Positions 11,176 through 22,019 of a stretch of DNA of 64,000 nt are shown piece by piece. The stretch comes from Cristatella mucedo. Its lineage: Eukaryota; Bryozoa; Phylactolaemata; Cristatellidae. Under the pieces are notes generated by a model. The model searched no databases, was not told the origin of the DNA, and saw only the letters and a program-made list of their open reading frames with translations. Position numbers and translations under genes: made by a program. The DNA is taken from the NCBI GenBank assembly GCA_009760855.2, contig WPIO01000057.1, positions 2,537,001-2,601,000 on the forward strand. Direction: 5' to 3'. Position 1 is the stretch's first letter. Each line of letters starts with the position of its first letter.

Positions 11176-11281
11176 TATATATATGCATGCGTATGTATGT
11201 ATGTATGTATGTATATATGTATGTATGCATGCATGCATGTATGTATGTATGATTGTATGTATGTTTACATGTATGTATATA
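11173..11281. repeat. (GTAT)n / (GCAT)n microsatellite
   Basis: Tetranucleotide ATGT/ATGC repeats, interrupted. The ORFs reading MYVCMYV are artefacts. Confidence 0.9.
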
Positions 11282-11283
11282 GC

Positions 11284-11496
11284 CTTGGAAAAGGTTTACA
11301 AGTAAGGCCATATAAGGTCATAGCCTGGCCTTTCGTGAACAATGACTACCGGTCGGCAGTGGTGAGGCCCTTCGTGGTCAGTGCTCTGGCAGACCTCGGC
11401 ATTTCATGCAAGGACCGGTCGGCACTGCGACGCCTGTGGGTCAAGGATGCCATTTCCGGGTCGGAAGCCGTGTGGTCCCTGTTCCTGGACCGGTAG
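11284..11496 (+). other. Short open frame of unknown nature
   Basis: Downstream of the tetranucleotide repeat about 70 codons read open to a TAG at 11494. The C-terminal part (CKDRSALRRLW, SGSEAVWSLFLDR) looks protein-like and is more GC-rich than its surroundings. I do not recognise the family. It could be a fragment of an element-encoded protein or chance. It lies inside the 3.1-kb gene 1 intron on the opposite strand. Confidence 0.25.
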
Positions 11497-11942
11497 GCAT
11501 GGGTAGCCCCTATGGCCCGGCAGGGCAGGGCTCCCCCCCCCGGCTATGATACAATTATTTGCTAAAATATTTAAAATATAAATTCTTAAAAATGTATGTA
11601 TATAAATACATAAGTGCATTAAATTGTGGGCATGTATCTCAATCTCAATAGGGAAAATAAATGTGTCGATGGTGTCAAACCACGCTGCTAGGTGAGAACA
11701 AAGCAAAAGAATATTGACCTAAAGCAGACTCTTGCCAGGAAGCATACTCTGGGTAGGGGGCGGGAGAGTCAGAGACTGCCTTCTGCAGACGATGACAGCT
11801 CTGAGACCATATTAGCCGATATAAGGCTTGAGGATACAGTGGCTGCAGTACTACAAATTTGTACTGAGCAACTCAACCCCAGCTAAGACTCTTGAGGTGA
11901 AACTCAGCATATGCATTCGATGCCGTCTGCTCCATGACATTG

Positions 11943-12127
11943 GTGAGCCGTGATGGCACACTAGGTAAGGCAGTTGCTTTCACGACCTCGGTCCCGAGGT
12001 CGTGGGATCGATTCCTGCGGTGGGCGATCCTTTATCGTCACTGCAAGCAGTGCTGATAGCCGTAAAGACTCTTCTGCTGTTACACAAAAGAGGCTGTTTA
12101 ATCAGCTAGGATTCATTTATTTAACTT
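11943..12127 (+). repeat. SINE-B, nearly complete copy
   Basis: Complete structure: the head GTGAGCCGTGATGGCACACT with A-box-like TGGCACACTAGG, the palindrome CGACCTCGGTCCCGAGGTCG, the B-box GGGATCGATTCC, GGTGGGCGATCCTTTATCG, TAGCCGTAAAGACTCTTCTG and the tail AGGCTGTTTAATCAGCTAGG followed by ATTTATTTAA. The A/B-box spacing shows a tRNA-derived RNA polymerase III promoter. Confidence 0.85.
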
Positions 12128-12189
12128 TATTGCTAGCACATCATCAACCATGCCTTATATCAGGCATTTTGCTAACCCATGCTTTTCCT

Positions 12190-12290
12190 GCCTCAGCACC
12201 CATCAATATCATAATCATCAGCACTACCAACACCATCATACTCATAATCATGATGATGATCACTATTACCATTATCAAGATCACATCTCC
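12190..12290. repeat. (ATC)n-biased low-complexity tract
   Basis: Imperfect CAT/ATC trinucleotides. They account for the His-rich and Ile-rich ORFs here. Confidence 0.7.
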
Positions 12291-12659
12291 AACCTCTGGC
12301 CCTTTCTCTACCTCAATGACATCTTTCAAGCTAGCCCAGCGAATCAAACATTGAAGCTCATTACGTTATTATATAAGAATCTCAGTCTATCTCCCCAAGT
12401 CTCTGAAGAAAAATTGCTATCTAGACCACATGCCTATTTTTCTTCTTCTGATATACCTAGATTTCCTATTGTCTTGCATAATTAACATAACAACAAAATC
12501 TGGGGCTTTTGGCTGTGTCCCTACATTCGCCAGATACTCTTGCCAGGCTACGTACACATTAAAAACTCAACATAAGACCTGGAGGTCTAAAAAGCATTTC
12601 TTCCAGTCTATCCATTGCTGCTCTTATCAAAGAGATTGCGAATGGTAAATAGAGACCGG

Positions 12660-12990
12660 CCAAATTGTTCACATCAAAAAATCAAACCTAGAAAATATGC
12701 TTTAGCCAGCCTTAAGAAAAATCAAATTGACAGAGTCAACTCTGCTTCGAGTGTATAACGAATGTTTCAGGAACACTGACTTGGGTACAAGGTCTTTGCC
12801 ATTTGTGCTTGACCTCTCGCTAGCATTTGATATCTCAGATCACCAAGTCCTTGAACGACTATTACCTAGCCGAGGATCACTGGCAGAGCACTGTGTTAGT
12901 CCTATCTCAGTAGGAGATTTCAGGGCCAACATCCAAATAGCCAACGTCCATGGGATGAGGCATTAAAGTACAGGAGATCCCCAGGGATCT
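12660..12990 (+). repeat. Degenerate LINE reverse transcriptase fragment
   Basis: The frame around 12727-12966 contains ESTLLRVYNECFR and FVLDLSLAFDISDHQVLERL. These match RT blocks (ESALLxVYND; LLDLSAAFDTIDHxVLLERL) that are intact in the LINE-A copy at 16.5 kb. Frameshifts follow. Confidence 0.7.
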
Positions 12991-13049
12991 AGTGCAGGTA
13001 GACATTCTTTCATCATTTCAGTTCGTCTTCTTGCTGACATACATACATA

Positions 13050-13232
13050 CATGCTAGCTGATTTAACAGCCTCTTTTGTATAGCGACAGAAGAGCCTTTA
13101 TGGCTATCACCACCACTTGCAGTGGCAATAAAGGATCGCCCACCGCAGGATTCGAATCCACGACCTCGGGGGGGGGGGCCGAGGTCATTAAGAGCAACCG
13201 CCTTACATAGTGTGCCATCGCGGCTCACCAAG
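13050..13232 (-). repeat. SINE-B copy with G-run in its palindrome
   Basis: A full-length minus-strand copy: GCTAGCTGATTTAACAGCCT, GGCTATCACCACCACTTGC, GGATCGCCCACCGCAGGATT, the B-box complement GGATTCGAATCC and TGTGCCATCGCGGCTCACCA. The central palindrome arms GACCTCGG/CCGAGGTC (13162-13186) are separated by a G-run. Confidence 0.85.
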
Positions 13233-13352
13233 CCCAATCTATATGTTTCCTTCTACGACGACACTGACGACACAGCTACACATATGTTTTGACTCCTCTC
13301 TGTATGGAATCCTGATATCCTATGGAATCCTGATATCCTTTTCCAAAAAAAC

Positions 13353-13436
13353 CTTCAATAATAATAATAATAATGAGACATTTGCAAAGCACCCTAAGGG
13401 AACTAAATCAATCTGCTTACAGGCACTCTACAGCTG
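13353..13436 (-). repeat. LINE-A tail fragment
   Basis: An AAT repeat, then a diverged AAAGCACCCTAAGGGAACTA / AGGCACTCTACAGCTGC, the reverse of the LINE-A 3' end module. Confidence 0.6.
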
Positions 13437-14148
13437 CTAGTAAAGAAGCACAGCAATTAGTCAGTGACAATACGCATACTGCCAGCACTGATAACCCCAC
13501 GAAAGAAAATTCCCAAGGTTCGAGTCGGGAGTGAATTGCTGGCTTCGGAAACATACAAAACTAAAGTCATGGCCTCCTGAGAATGAGCTTAGCCAGAGGC
13601 ACTGTTAAGCAACTTGGGTGGAAAGAGTGGGTGATAAGATGCGACTTGACTGCACATCTGAATTGGTTATCTAGCGGAGTTCACTTTGGAACAGAACTCC
13701 GAGATTGAATGCAAAAGCTACCAGATGCTGGGCGAGCCAAGATTAAAGGGTTGTGCTTTTCCATTTCTTAGTAACACTAGGTTTGCCTATTGCTGGATAG
13801 AAGGCTTCACCGTCGTGCGATTTGAAAGAGAGGTAGCTGCATCTAACTCCCAATGTCAGCAATGCATGCTGATTACTGAGCTGAGGTTGAGCAAGTGATG
13901 GCTGAGCAGGAAATAGTAGAGATGGAAAGTCGCACTCGCATCCGGTGTACTTTCTACACCCCCCCCCCCCGATGAGTTGCTGGTAGCGCCAGCTCTCTGA
14001 GCTGCTTGTTAGCAATGAGTTGCTGTAAGTGGCAGCTATCTTCCCTGGCACTGCATTGGCACAGAGCCGAAAAACCAAACGGTCTGCCGCTGCACGAGCA
14101 TCAATGACTAAAGCAGAACCAAGGCAGCCAATGAGAGTGCACGCTCAC
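13437..14148. other. Gene 1 intron; no recognisable content
   Basis: Unique-looking DNA with a C-homopolymer at 13960-13970. ORFs of 70-111 codons here lack conserved motifs. Confidence 0.4.
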
Positions 14149-14817
14149 CGAGAACAATCTTAACCGGATCGCCGGTCAGGCCGGAAACCTGGCCGATGGT
14201 GGCCAGAATGCGTGCCAGCTGCGCCTGCGTCACCAGGCTGGCATCGTCCACTCCTCCAGCGGCCGGTCGCTCCTGATGTGTGTCACGCTGCGCTCGATGA
14301 GCGGCCGCGTGACGTCGGCCATTCTCGCGGCCTGTGGCCGACCCCAGCTTCGAGTCCTGCGCAGGCCGCCTCACGGCCGCCGCCGGCCCGGCTCTCGGAG
14401 GCTCACCCTCGTTCGGGGATCGTACTGACACGCCACCACCACTGCTGTTTCGCCTTTGGCGGCCGCCGTCGTCGGCAGAGCTCGAGCGGTGAGCGCCTCC
14501 GCCACGCTGCTGCTGCTGCGGAGGTGGGTGAGGCGGTTGGCGAGGCCCTGCGCTGCCACCACCGCCGCCACTGCCATGTCTGTCCGACCGCGCTGGAGGC
14601 AGCGGCAGCGCCTGGGGTCTGCTGCTGCTGCCGTTGACGACATGCTCGCGTCGAGGCTGAGGTCCATGCTGACGATCGCTGTTGCTGCCGCTGACGTGGG
14701 CACCGCCGAAAGGAGCAGCGGTACCTTGCTCGTCCTCATTGGCCAGCGACAGTCGCAGTGGGTAGCGGACGCCCCGAGCCTTGTAGCCGAATCGTTTGGC
14801 ATCGTACTTTGCTGGTT
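14149..14817 (-). CDS. Gene 1, first visible exon: CCDC66-like protein, disordered region and TQxQL motif
   Basis: The acceptor TTTCCCTTGCAG is at 14819-14818 and the donor CTCG|GTGAGC at 14148-14147. The 669 nt (2 + 222 codons + 1) are phase 1 on both sides. The first base of codon 1 comes from an upstream exon not securely located. The peptide starts with PAKYDAKRFGYKARGVRYPL, then a long Ser/Gly/Pro/Arg-rich disordered segment with Gln and Gly runs. It ends with SLVTQAQLARILATIGQVSG and then LTGDPVKIVLG. The 'TQxQLxxIL' motif resembles the 'LTQDQLQQIL' motif of vertebrate CCDC66 as I recall it. Order in the gene (TQxQL motif, QQW helix, KKLQW helix, PWG motif) supports one protein. What else: another low-complexity coiled-coil protein. 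Three plus-strand frames here are antisense shadows. Confidence 0.6.
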
Positions 14818-14970
14818 CTGCAAGGGAAATGCATGCGAATGAGCACATGCGATGAAGCACAGCCTGTCAGCTCTGCAGCTGCAGCGACCTTAGCAGTAGC
14901 AGCTGCTGCAAAAACCATACCAGGTACATTTATTAATCGGCAGGGGAGGCAGGGTCATGTGCCCCAGGGA

Positions 14971-15080
14971 GCTGGATGGGGGGACACTGGATGGGGGGGA
15001 GGACGCTGGATCAGGGGCAAAGGATCAGGGGGTGTCGGATCAGGAGGCGCTGGATCAGGGGGTGCTGGATCAGGGGGGCT
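14971..15080. repeat. G-rich minisatellite (GCTGGATCAGGGG-like)
   Basis: About eight imperfect 11-15 bp units with the core GGATCAGGGG/GGATGGGGGG. G-runs of 4-7 at short spacing make G-quadruplex formation plausible on the plus strand. Confidence 0.85.
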
Positions 15081-15159
15081 AAGAAGGGCACTTCATACTG
15101 ATGGGGGCGCCGTAAGTGCAGTTTGTCCCCGGGCACACATAATCCCAGGGAATGCCACT

Positions 15160-15390
15160 ATCGAAACCATACAGAGAAGCAGGTGTCGAGTAATCGAGGC
15201 AGTTCAGTTACAAGACTTTATTACAAGATTAGAGGCTGGAATTCGTTACCGATGGAAGTCGATAATGGTCTAGGGCAGCTGCAGACGTTGATCCTACATT
15301 CGAGTTCAGGAGTGACTAAGCATATGCTGATGCCTGCTATCAACCTACTGAGAAGTTCGAGCACGGATTAGTAGTGGTAGAAATAGTTGG
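15160..15390 (+). repeat. Degenerate non-LTR RT C-terminal fragment
   Basis: The frame 15123-15371 contains TRLYYKIRGWNSLPMEVDNG, resembling the 'WNSLPxEV' block near the C-terminus of many non-LTR RT proteins. The family differs from LINE-A and LINE-B. No intact element is present. Confidence 0.5.
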
Positions 15391-15544
15391 CTGTGTAGAT
15401 GCATTCACTGTACTGAGGGCCTCATATATAATGAGATATGCCTGGGAATCTTTGATAACAATGTTGTGCCAAGTGCATTAAGACTGCTAGGCAGTAATTT
15501 ATCTATCAACAGGTCATCGACCCGAACCAGAGGCAAAAGTTGTT

Positions 15545-15675
15545 CTGCAGTTTCTCAACAGGTCTTCTCATTTCAGGCACTTGAAGGGGCCGCATCAAAG
15601 CCTCGACCTTAACCCAATTGAGCATAAATGGGACGAGGTTCAGCGGCGGCCGAGAGCTCTAGCCAGTAACATCAG
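15545..15675 (+). mobile_element. Tc1/mariner-like transposase fragment
   Basis: One frame reads HQSLDLNPIEHKWDEVQRR, matching the 'SPDLNPIEHxWDELKRR' block around the third catalytic acid of Tc1-like DDE transposases (established family motif). No terminal inverted repeats or full ORF are visible. It is a dead remnant. Confidence 0.65.
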
Positions 15676-15679
15676 ATTA

Positions 15680-16100
15680 TTGTCTGAAGGGGGAAAGTCA
15701 AGAAATAACCTATAACATTTGTCCGAAAATCATATATATGTTTATGTTATCTTTCGAAAGGCAAATATGTTAGAACTGGGATCGGAAGTTCTGACGACTT
15801 CCACATGAAAGGAAAAATCAGTTATGCCAACTACGTCTAAATCGGATGTAAACCGGAAGCAACAAATCTACAAATAAAAAATTTACTGATCTCTGCATCA
15901 TATGCGACTTCTATCCCAACTTCTCGAATCTTGGTAGATCGCTATAGATGCTTGAAGCTTCTTGAGGTGTATACTTGTGACTTTTATACAGCTTCACTTC
16001 CAGGGTTGGTGGGTGCCTTGTAAATTAAATAACTCTATTAATATTTCATGTATCGAAGTGAAATTTGAAATGTGAGTTCAGCTCTCATCTCCACTAGAAT
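15680..16100. other. No recognisable content
   Basis: AT-rich sequence between a DNA-transposon remnant and the LINE-A copy. I see no ORF or known repeat. Confidence 0.4.
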
Positions 16101-16109
16101 GCTGTTCCC

Positions 16110-17795
16110 GCATTCCTGGCTGCACCTCAATGTCTACATTTAAGCAGGTCACTGGTGATCTAGTCCTGAAGTCCGTATCTCAGTCAAAGAAGACAACAAG
16201 TCTTCTGGACCCCAGTCCCACTGTCCTGCTCATACGTTGCATTGATCTGCTGCTGCCATGCATAACTAACCTCATTAATATGTCAGTAGCCTCAGGTGAT
16301 GTCCCAGCACCTTTCAAAAAGCTGTAGTCGGGCCACTTCTCAAGAAATCGACACTAGACCAAGAGAACTTTAGCAACTACCGCCCAGTTTCCCTTCTACC
16401 ATTCCTATCAAAGTCACTGGAACGGGTCGTGGCAGACCAGCTGAACTCATATATCGAAACCTCACACCTTGCTAAGTTCCAGTCTGGCTTTAGAGCTAAT
16501 CACTCCACCGAGTCAGCATTGCTTCCGGTATACAACGACCTACTTAGAATGCAGACATAGGTAGAGTGTCTCTGCTTGTTTTGCTCGATCTTTCGGCAGC
16601 TTTTGATACCATCGATCACAAAGTTCTTCTAGAGCGCCTCTCATCTCGCCTGGGCATCACTGGCACTGCTCTGCAGTGGTTCAGGTCCTATCACAGTGGG
16701 AGACTCCAGAGTATTGACGTGAATGGACAAAGATCATCTGAAGTACCTCTGAAATATGGGATACCTCAGGGCTCCGTGCTAGGTCCGGTTCTTTTCACGG
16801 TTTATACTCACCCTCTTGCTGATGTGACTGCCAAGCACAATCTAGGCTTTCACTTCTATGCGGATGACACTCAGTTGTACCTTTGCTTTGATCCCTCCCA
16901 GCCTTCGAGCACCTCAAATTCTCTCAACTCACTTGCTGCATGCATTAATGACATCCGCACATGGATAGCAGCAAATTTTCTAAAACTAAACTATGATACA
17001 ACTAACTTACTAGTTATGAGCAAAGCCAGTGTGATTCAAAGATTGGAAAGGCTGACTATCAAAATTGGCTCTGCCAGCATATCTCCAGTTGAATCAGCTC
17101 GAAATCTAGATGTCATATTCTAAAGCGACCTCTCGTTAGACGCCCATATCAGCTCGACAGTCAAATCTGCCTATTTTCAGCTTCATAACATTGTTAAAAT
17201 GTGGGCTTGTTTAGATAAAAATACCACGTCCAAGTTGGTCCATGCATTCGCGACATCCAGTCTCGACTTCTGCAACTCACTGCTCGCTGGCCTACCAGCA
17301 TGTGGGATCAGGCGATCGCAGCTGGTGCAAAACTCCACAGCTAGGCTTGTCTGTCGTGAGTGTCGCAGTTGCCACATTACTCCACTTCTCGCCGACCTGC
17401 ACTGGCTACCAGTGAGGCAACGGATTGACTTCAAGGATTTGTCGCTCACTTTTAGGTCTCTTCATTCTATGGCTCCAGCCTATCTCTCAGATTTACTCCC
17501 CTATCAGGCCAAGCATCGTACCACCCGTTTTTCGGAATCCAGCAGTCTACAAATACCCCGTACAAACCTCAAATCCTTTGGAGACCGTGCATTTAGTTCG
17601 TATGCTCCCAAAGCCTGGAACTCCCTCCCGACTTGCGTCAGAACATCCCCTGACCTGACCACATTAAAAAAGATTACTTACTTACTCACCATTCAATTTC
17701 ATTTCACTTTGCAGCAAATGTAATGCGCCTAGAGAGAGATTAAGTTCTTTGAGGGCACTTTACTAAGTGCATTATTACTATTATTATTAGCTCTG
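16110..17795 (+). mobile_element. LINE-A, longest RT-bearing copy in the window, inactive
   Basis: A CR1/L2-like non-LTR element. It shows RT blocks in order: YRPVSLLPFLSKSLERVVA (about 16380), FQSGFRANHSTESALL, LLDLSAAFDTIDHKVLLERL, YGIPQGSVLGPVLFTVYTHP and the catalytic FHFYADDTQLYLCF (YADD intact). Further on are LDFCNSLLAGLPACGIRR and FGDRAFSSYAPKAWNSLPTC. It is disabled by stops at about 16325 (KKL*), 16558 and 17120 (a CAA-type codon turned into TAA). It ends with the module GCGCCTAGAGAGAGATTAAG and an (ATT)n tail. The 5' endonuclease part is missing. Confidence 0.9.
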
Positions 17796-18004
17796 CTTGT
17801 TTGACACTAGTCTTTAACATTTTTTATTTCGGTTTGACACAATTGGTTCTATATGTCCACGATTATGGAAAATAAAGCACCACGACGTTTGATGAAGTAT
17901 AGAGCTCCCAAGACCAGGCAGCAGCTAGCAGACCCACGTGCTAATTTCAATGTGGAAGTCCTCTACTACAAAAGCCCCCCTTTGCACAGCACTGGAATTC
18001 TTAC

Positions 18005-18145
18005 GAGCTGTGCCTATTCACGACGTGGATAGCGGGTTCAAGACCTGTAGTGGGCGATCATCTACTGCTCATTGCCAGCCGTGTTGATAGCCGGTACGGT
18101 TCTTCTGCTGCTATACAGACGAGGCTGTTAAATCAGCTAACGCTG
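18005..18145 (+). repeat. SINE-B copy (diverged)
   Basis: GTGGGCGATCATCTACTGCTC, TAGCCGGTACGGTTCTTCTGC and AGGCTGTTAAATCAGCTAAC are recognisable. The palindrome and B-box (GGGTTCAAGACC) are eroded. Confidence 0.75.
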
Positions 18146-18149
18146 TAAT

Positions 18150-18885
18150 TAATTCACGCATATGTGCTGCCATTTGCACTTTCAGCACATCACATAGGTG
18201 CTAAATGTCTGCAAGGATTGGCAAGGGTGCAGCCAAGATTGAGTCAAGTATGGGGTCAGACCTTGACCTTGCCTGAACCATGCAATTCTAAGAAGGCGAA
18301 TGAGAATAATACCCTTTGGGTCAGTCCAATGGGGCCCCTCGGACCCTATGGCCTCTTCCCAGTGCCAGGACGTCGGTGCACAGCAGTCTACGGCTTAAGT
18401 TACCTTCGGGCCACTTCATGGTGCCATTCTGGAAGACCAAGTGATGGTTGACGATATGGCTGCAACAGAGAAGACTGGTCTAAGAGTGCATCACACAAGC
18501 AATGCAACCGGTCGGCACGAGTGACCAAAAGTATGCAGAAGCAGCAGCAATAACATGGGCAACAGCAGCAATAGCAAAGACAGAAGCTAGGGCCAGCCCC
18601 AGTTAGGTACTTTCAGCAGCTGCTCCCACTGCACAGCAGCTGCTGCAGCAGCATGACTGGCTGGCTGCTTAAAGCAATGGCCCCTGCATCAAACTCCATA
18701 GTGGAAGTGTTGGTCCAGCAGCTGCCACTCAATCAGTAGGCCACAAAAACAAACAAGCTTTGACTAGCCAAGCAGAATGGAATCCCTATTGCTTGTTCAA
18801 TCTGCACGACTTAAGCCACATCTATAGAGCAAATTACCATCTTAAAACTTTAAGCTACTGACATGCACTATTACATTCTTTAAAG
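18150..18885. other. No recognisable gene; short unidentified ORF
   Basis: An open frame at 18164-18451 has no motif I recognise. The 18540-18720 stretch is CAG/GCA-rich low complexity. Confidence 0.35.
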
Positions 18886-18891
18886 TATGGC

Positions 18892-18985
18892 CTCTGTCTG
18901 TCTGTCTGCCCATCCGTCCGTGTGTTTGTCGGTCTTCTGTCTGTCTGTCTGTGTGTGTCTGTCTGTCTCTCTCTCTCTCTCTCTC
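18892..18985. repeat. (CTGT)n then (TC)n microsatellite
   Basis: CTGT/GTGT units run into TCTCTC. This explains the MFVGLLSVCLCV-type ORF. Confidence 0.9.
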
Positions 18986-19409
18986 CCTCCATCTCCCTCT
19001 ATCCTCTCTCTAGCTGTGCATATGAAGGCATGCGTCTTGTGCATGACCATCACAATCTAACTTTCTGTCTCTATCTCTCTAACGTTATCTATTTCTCTGT
19101 TTAGATTGTTCTACATTTATCTATCTATCAACCTAAATTTATATCTCCATCAACACCTATAACTAGATCTCTCTCTCTCTCTTTCTCGCCCAATTATTCA
19201 CCAGCAACACGTGAGAAATAATGCACACAACAGCCACTGTGTGCCAGATAACGCTTGCTAAATGTGACTGCATTTATGATTCCTAGACACACTACAGCAC
19301 GATGAGCTCTGCAAAGGCATAGCCAATGTCGGCCGGTAAGGTGGGTCTCTCAAGCTAGCTGCTAGGGCTGCAACACAAATTGCTCACATATCTGAGCAAC
19401 TATCATGCT

Positions 19410-19412
19410 ACC

Positions 19413-19457
<45 letters not shown>

Positions 19458-19832
19458 CACTTGATAAAGCGCCCTCAGAGAACTTAATCTCTTTCTAGGC
19501 GCTTTACATTTGCTGCAAAGGGAAATACAATTGAATGGTAAGTAAAATCATGCTTGAAAAACAAACGAAATGAATACTATGGTTAGGGGTGACATGCACA
19601 GGGTCAGCATGCAAATGTGGTTAGTGGCAGCATGCACAGTGTCAGCATGCATAAGCACATTAAGGACGAATCACAGGGACCCACTAAATGCTGTCGTAAA
19701 TAGGTGTGTTTTTAGGTTCTTTTTTCAATGTGGTCAAGTCAGGTGATGTTCTGACGCAGGTCGGGAGGGAGTTCCAGGCTTTGGGAGCATACGAACTAAA
19801 TGCACGGTCTCCAAAGGATTTAAGGTTGGGAC
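19410..19832 (-). repeat. LINE-A 3' end, 5'-truncated
   Basis: A (AAT)14-like tail, GCACTTGATAAAGCGCCCTC, the LINE-A 3' UTR and the reverse of the terminal ORF region up to GGATTTAAGG at 19825. It is close in sequence to the copies at 4648 and 35928. Confidence 0.85.
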
Positions 19833-20007
19833 GGTTACTTAGCACCGACTAGCCAATCCCAGAAAAAAAAGCAGTTTACTGCCAGCTGATGGCTGGAGTT
19901 TGCTGGGGGCCAACAGGGCACAGGCTTGCCAGGCACTGCCCTGCACGGCTGGTTAACAGCAGGGCCACCGTGGCCCGACTGTCACCCACCCACCAGGAAG
20001 CAGCACC

Positions 20008-20064
<57 letters not shown>
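20008..20064. repeat. (TC)n microsatellite
   Basis: A TC array with two CCC interruptions. Confidence 0.95.
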
Positions 20065-20070
<6 letters not shown>

Positions 20071-21005
20071 ATGCCATGCCAGGCCGGCACTAACCGAGAG
20101 CCGGAGCACTCAACCAAGTTTAACTGAGATTCCGACTCTGCCATATACTTCTGAACGAAACTTCAGAGTGCAAGCTTCGATCTTGACGGCATGTGTGCCG
20201 GGCTGGCAAAATACGCCACATCCGCTGTCATGCGCATCCGATCTCTAGTGCTCTAAGATGCAGACACATTAGCGCTGCATTTCAAGTTGAGCGACACATG
20301 GCAGCAGAACTCAGCCAGTTGAAGCAGCTTGGCTGCCTGAATCACTTCGATCGAAATGTTCCACTAACTGATTGCCGTGCCATTACAACAAACTGGTTAC
20401 AAGCAGCTCTCACGTCCAGCATTCCAGAGCATTCTATGGCTGCATTCGGCCCACGCATAAGCGAACGAGTTGGCCCATACTCGAGCCACTTGTTTTGAAC
20501 CCATGATCCAGTAGTGAAGTGCAAGGAACTCAACCCTTGACTGAGAACCACGAGAGGGAAAGGGGAAGCCAATATGGAAAAATAAAGAAGTTTGGGATGG
20601 AGGAGGGAAAAGAAGTAAACCAGTGCTAATGCTTTAGGCCAATGAGGGTCCAGATCTTAACCTTTACAGAAACAGCCAATCTTTGACAGGTGATGGGTAT
20701 GAAAGGGTCTTTTGGTTCAGGTCAGTGAAAGGGGGGAGAAAGGACCTGCCGACCCAACCTTGCACGAGAGGCTCGTGTAAAAAGAGTAGACACCAAACCC
20801 CAAAGTCACGTACAAGCTTATTCCAGGTTGTGCAGGTTTAATGCTGGACTTCACCAACCAGAGTCTAGACAAAGGATCAAACTGGAGCAAGAGCTACAGC
20901 TGGGGAGCGGGAATGATCTGACATCGGGATATGCCCAGCAAACAAGCTCAAGATGATTCAACGCCGAGTCTGGGGAATTTAATCAGCGATGGGACTTCTT
21001 AGACC
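20065..21005. other. No recognisable content
   Basis: Unique-looking sequence. ORFs of 76-101 codons on both strands carry no conserved motif. Confidence 0.4.
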
Positions 21006-21007
21006 CG

Positions 21008-21392
21008 ATAGATGTAATGTAATGTTTCTCAGTCAGTAACTCCTCAGTGACAAACTCAGAGTTACGAAGGAGAATTTCCAATAGCACACTTTAAGACTGG
21101 GTAGCTTTTGGTGCCTATACAGTAGCCACACAACGAAGAGAGTATGAAGCATAGCCGAGCCAGAAGGGCTGTTGAAGGTGAGTAGCCTGAAAGTGGCAGC
21201 TCAAGACGGCTGGGAAGGTTGGGGTACAGTCGGTAGCAGAAGAGTAGATGTCTTTTCGTAAGAACTCGTATAAGTGAGTTCCACTATCTAGCACCAGCAG
21301 AGCAATAGCTTCTGTCGCAAGCAGTCTGTAAGTCGAGGAATGGAACAGCAACTTTATTGCCCATAGAGAACAAGAGAGCACGAGCAGACTGG
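21008..21392 (-). repeat. LINE-B 3' fragment (diverged)
   Basis: It starts with the tail GATGTAATGTAATGTTTCTC, then the reverse of the LINE-B 3' UTR and the terminal coding part (GTTCCACTATCTAGCACCAG corresponds to GPRLWNSL). Divergence is higher than in the 60-63 kb copies. Confidence 0.7.
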
Positions 21393-21407
21393 AACTTGTG
21401 CAGATGT

Positions 21408-21453
21408 TAGAGAGTGAGTGAGAGAAAGAGAGTGTGAGAGAGAGAGTGAGACT

Positions 21454-21536
<83 letters not shown>

Positions 21537-21640
21537 GAAAGAAAGAGGGAGAGAGAGAGGTAGAAAGAGAGAGAGAGAGAGAGTGAGAGTGAGTGCGAAA
21601 GAAAGAGTGAGAGTGAGAGAGAGAGAGAGAGAGAGGATGA
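21408..21640. repeat. (GA)n purine tract, about 230 bp
   Basis: An almost entirely purine strand, with the pure GA core at about 21459-21534. The ORFs reading RERERE or SLSLSL are artefacts. It abuts the end of a LINE-B fragment. Confidence 0.95.
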
Positions 21641-22019
21641 AAGGGAGGGGGGATAGTGATGAGAAAGCAGCCCATACAAAGCAGCAAGAGAGTCTAGTAA
21701 GACTCTTTCTCCAGTTCGGCAGTACATCTAGTCATTTCGGTGCCTTCTACCAGTCGCACAGTGCTGGGCACTTAGGGCTGGATGAGGCCAGTGAAGTACA
21801 CCACATCTGACGGCTTTCAATGTGCATACAGCAAAACAGGATCAACGATTTCTGCATGCTAACTTTTACCATGTACTTACTATACTCTGAAATTTAATGT
21901 CGTGTGTAAGTAAATAATTTTTGATAGATCAAATAACTTAAATGAGGTTGGACCTTAGTTGTTTTTAATTACCTCATTTGTTTGCAACCATGTAGAATCA
22001 GTCACAGTTTCAAAACTAT

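Noticed and set aside
14212-14842. Plus-strand ORFs of 128-141 codons
   Set aside because: Antisense shadows of the gene 1 exon at 14149-14817, composed of Ala/Arg/Leu from complementary low-complexity codons.
21418-21810. RERERE and SLSLSL ORFs over 100 codons on both strands
   Set aside because: They are pure translation of a (GA)n microsatellite.
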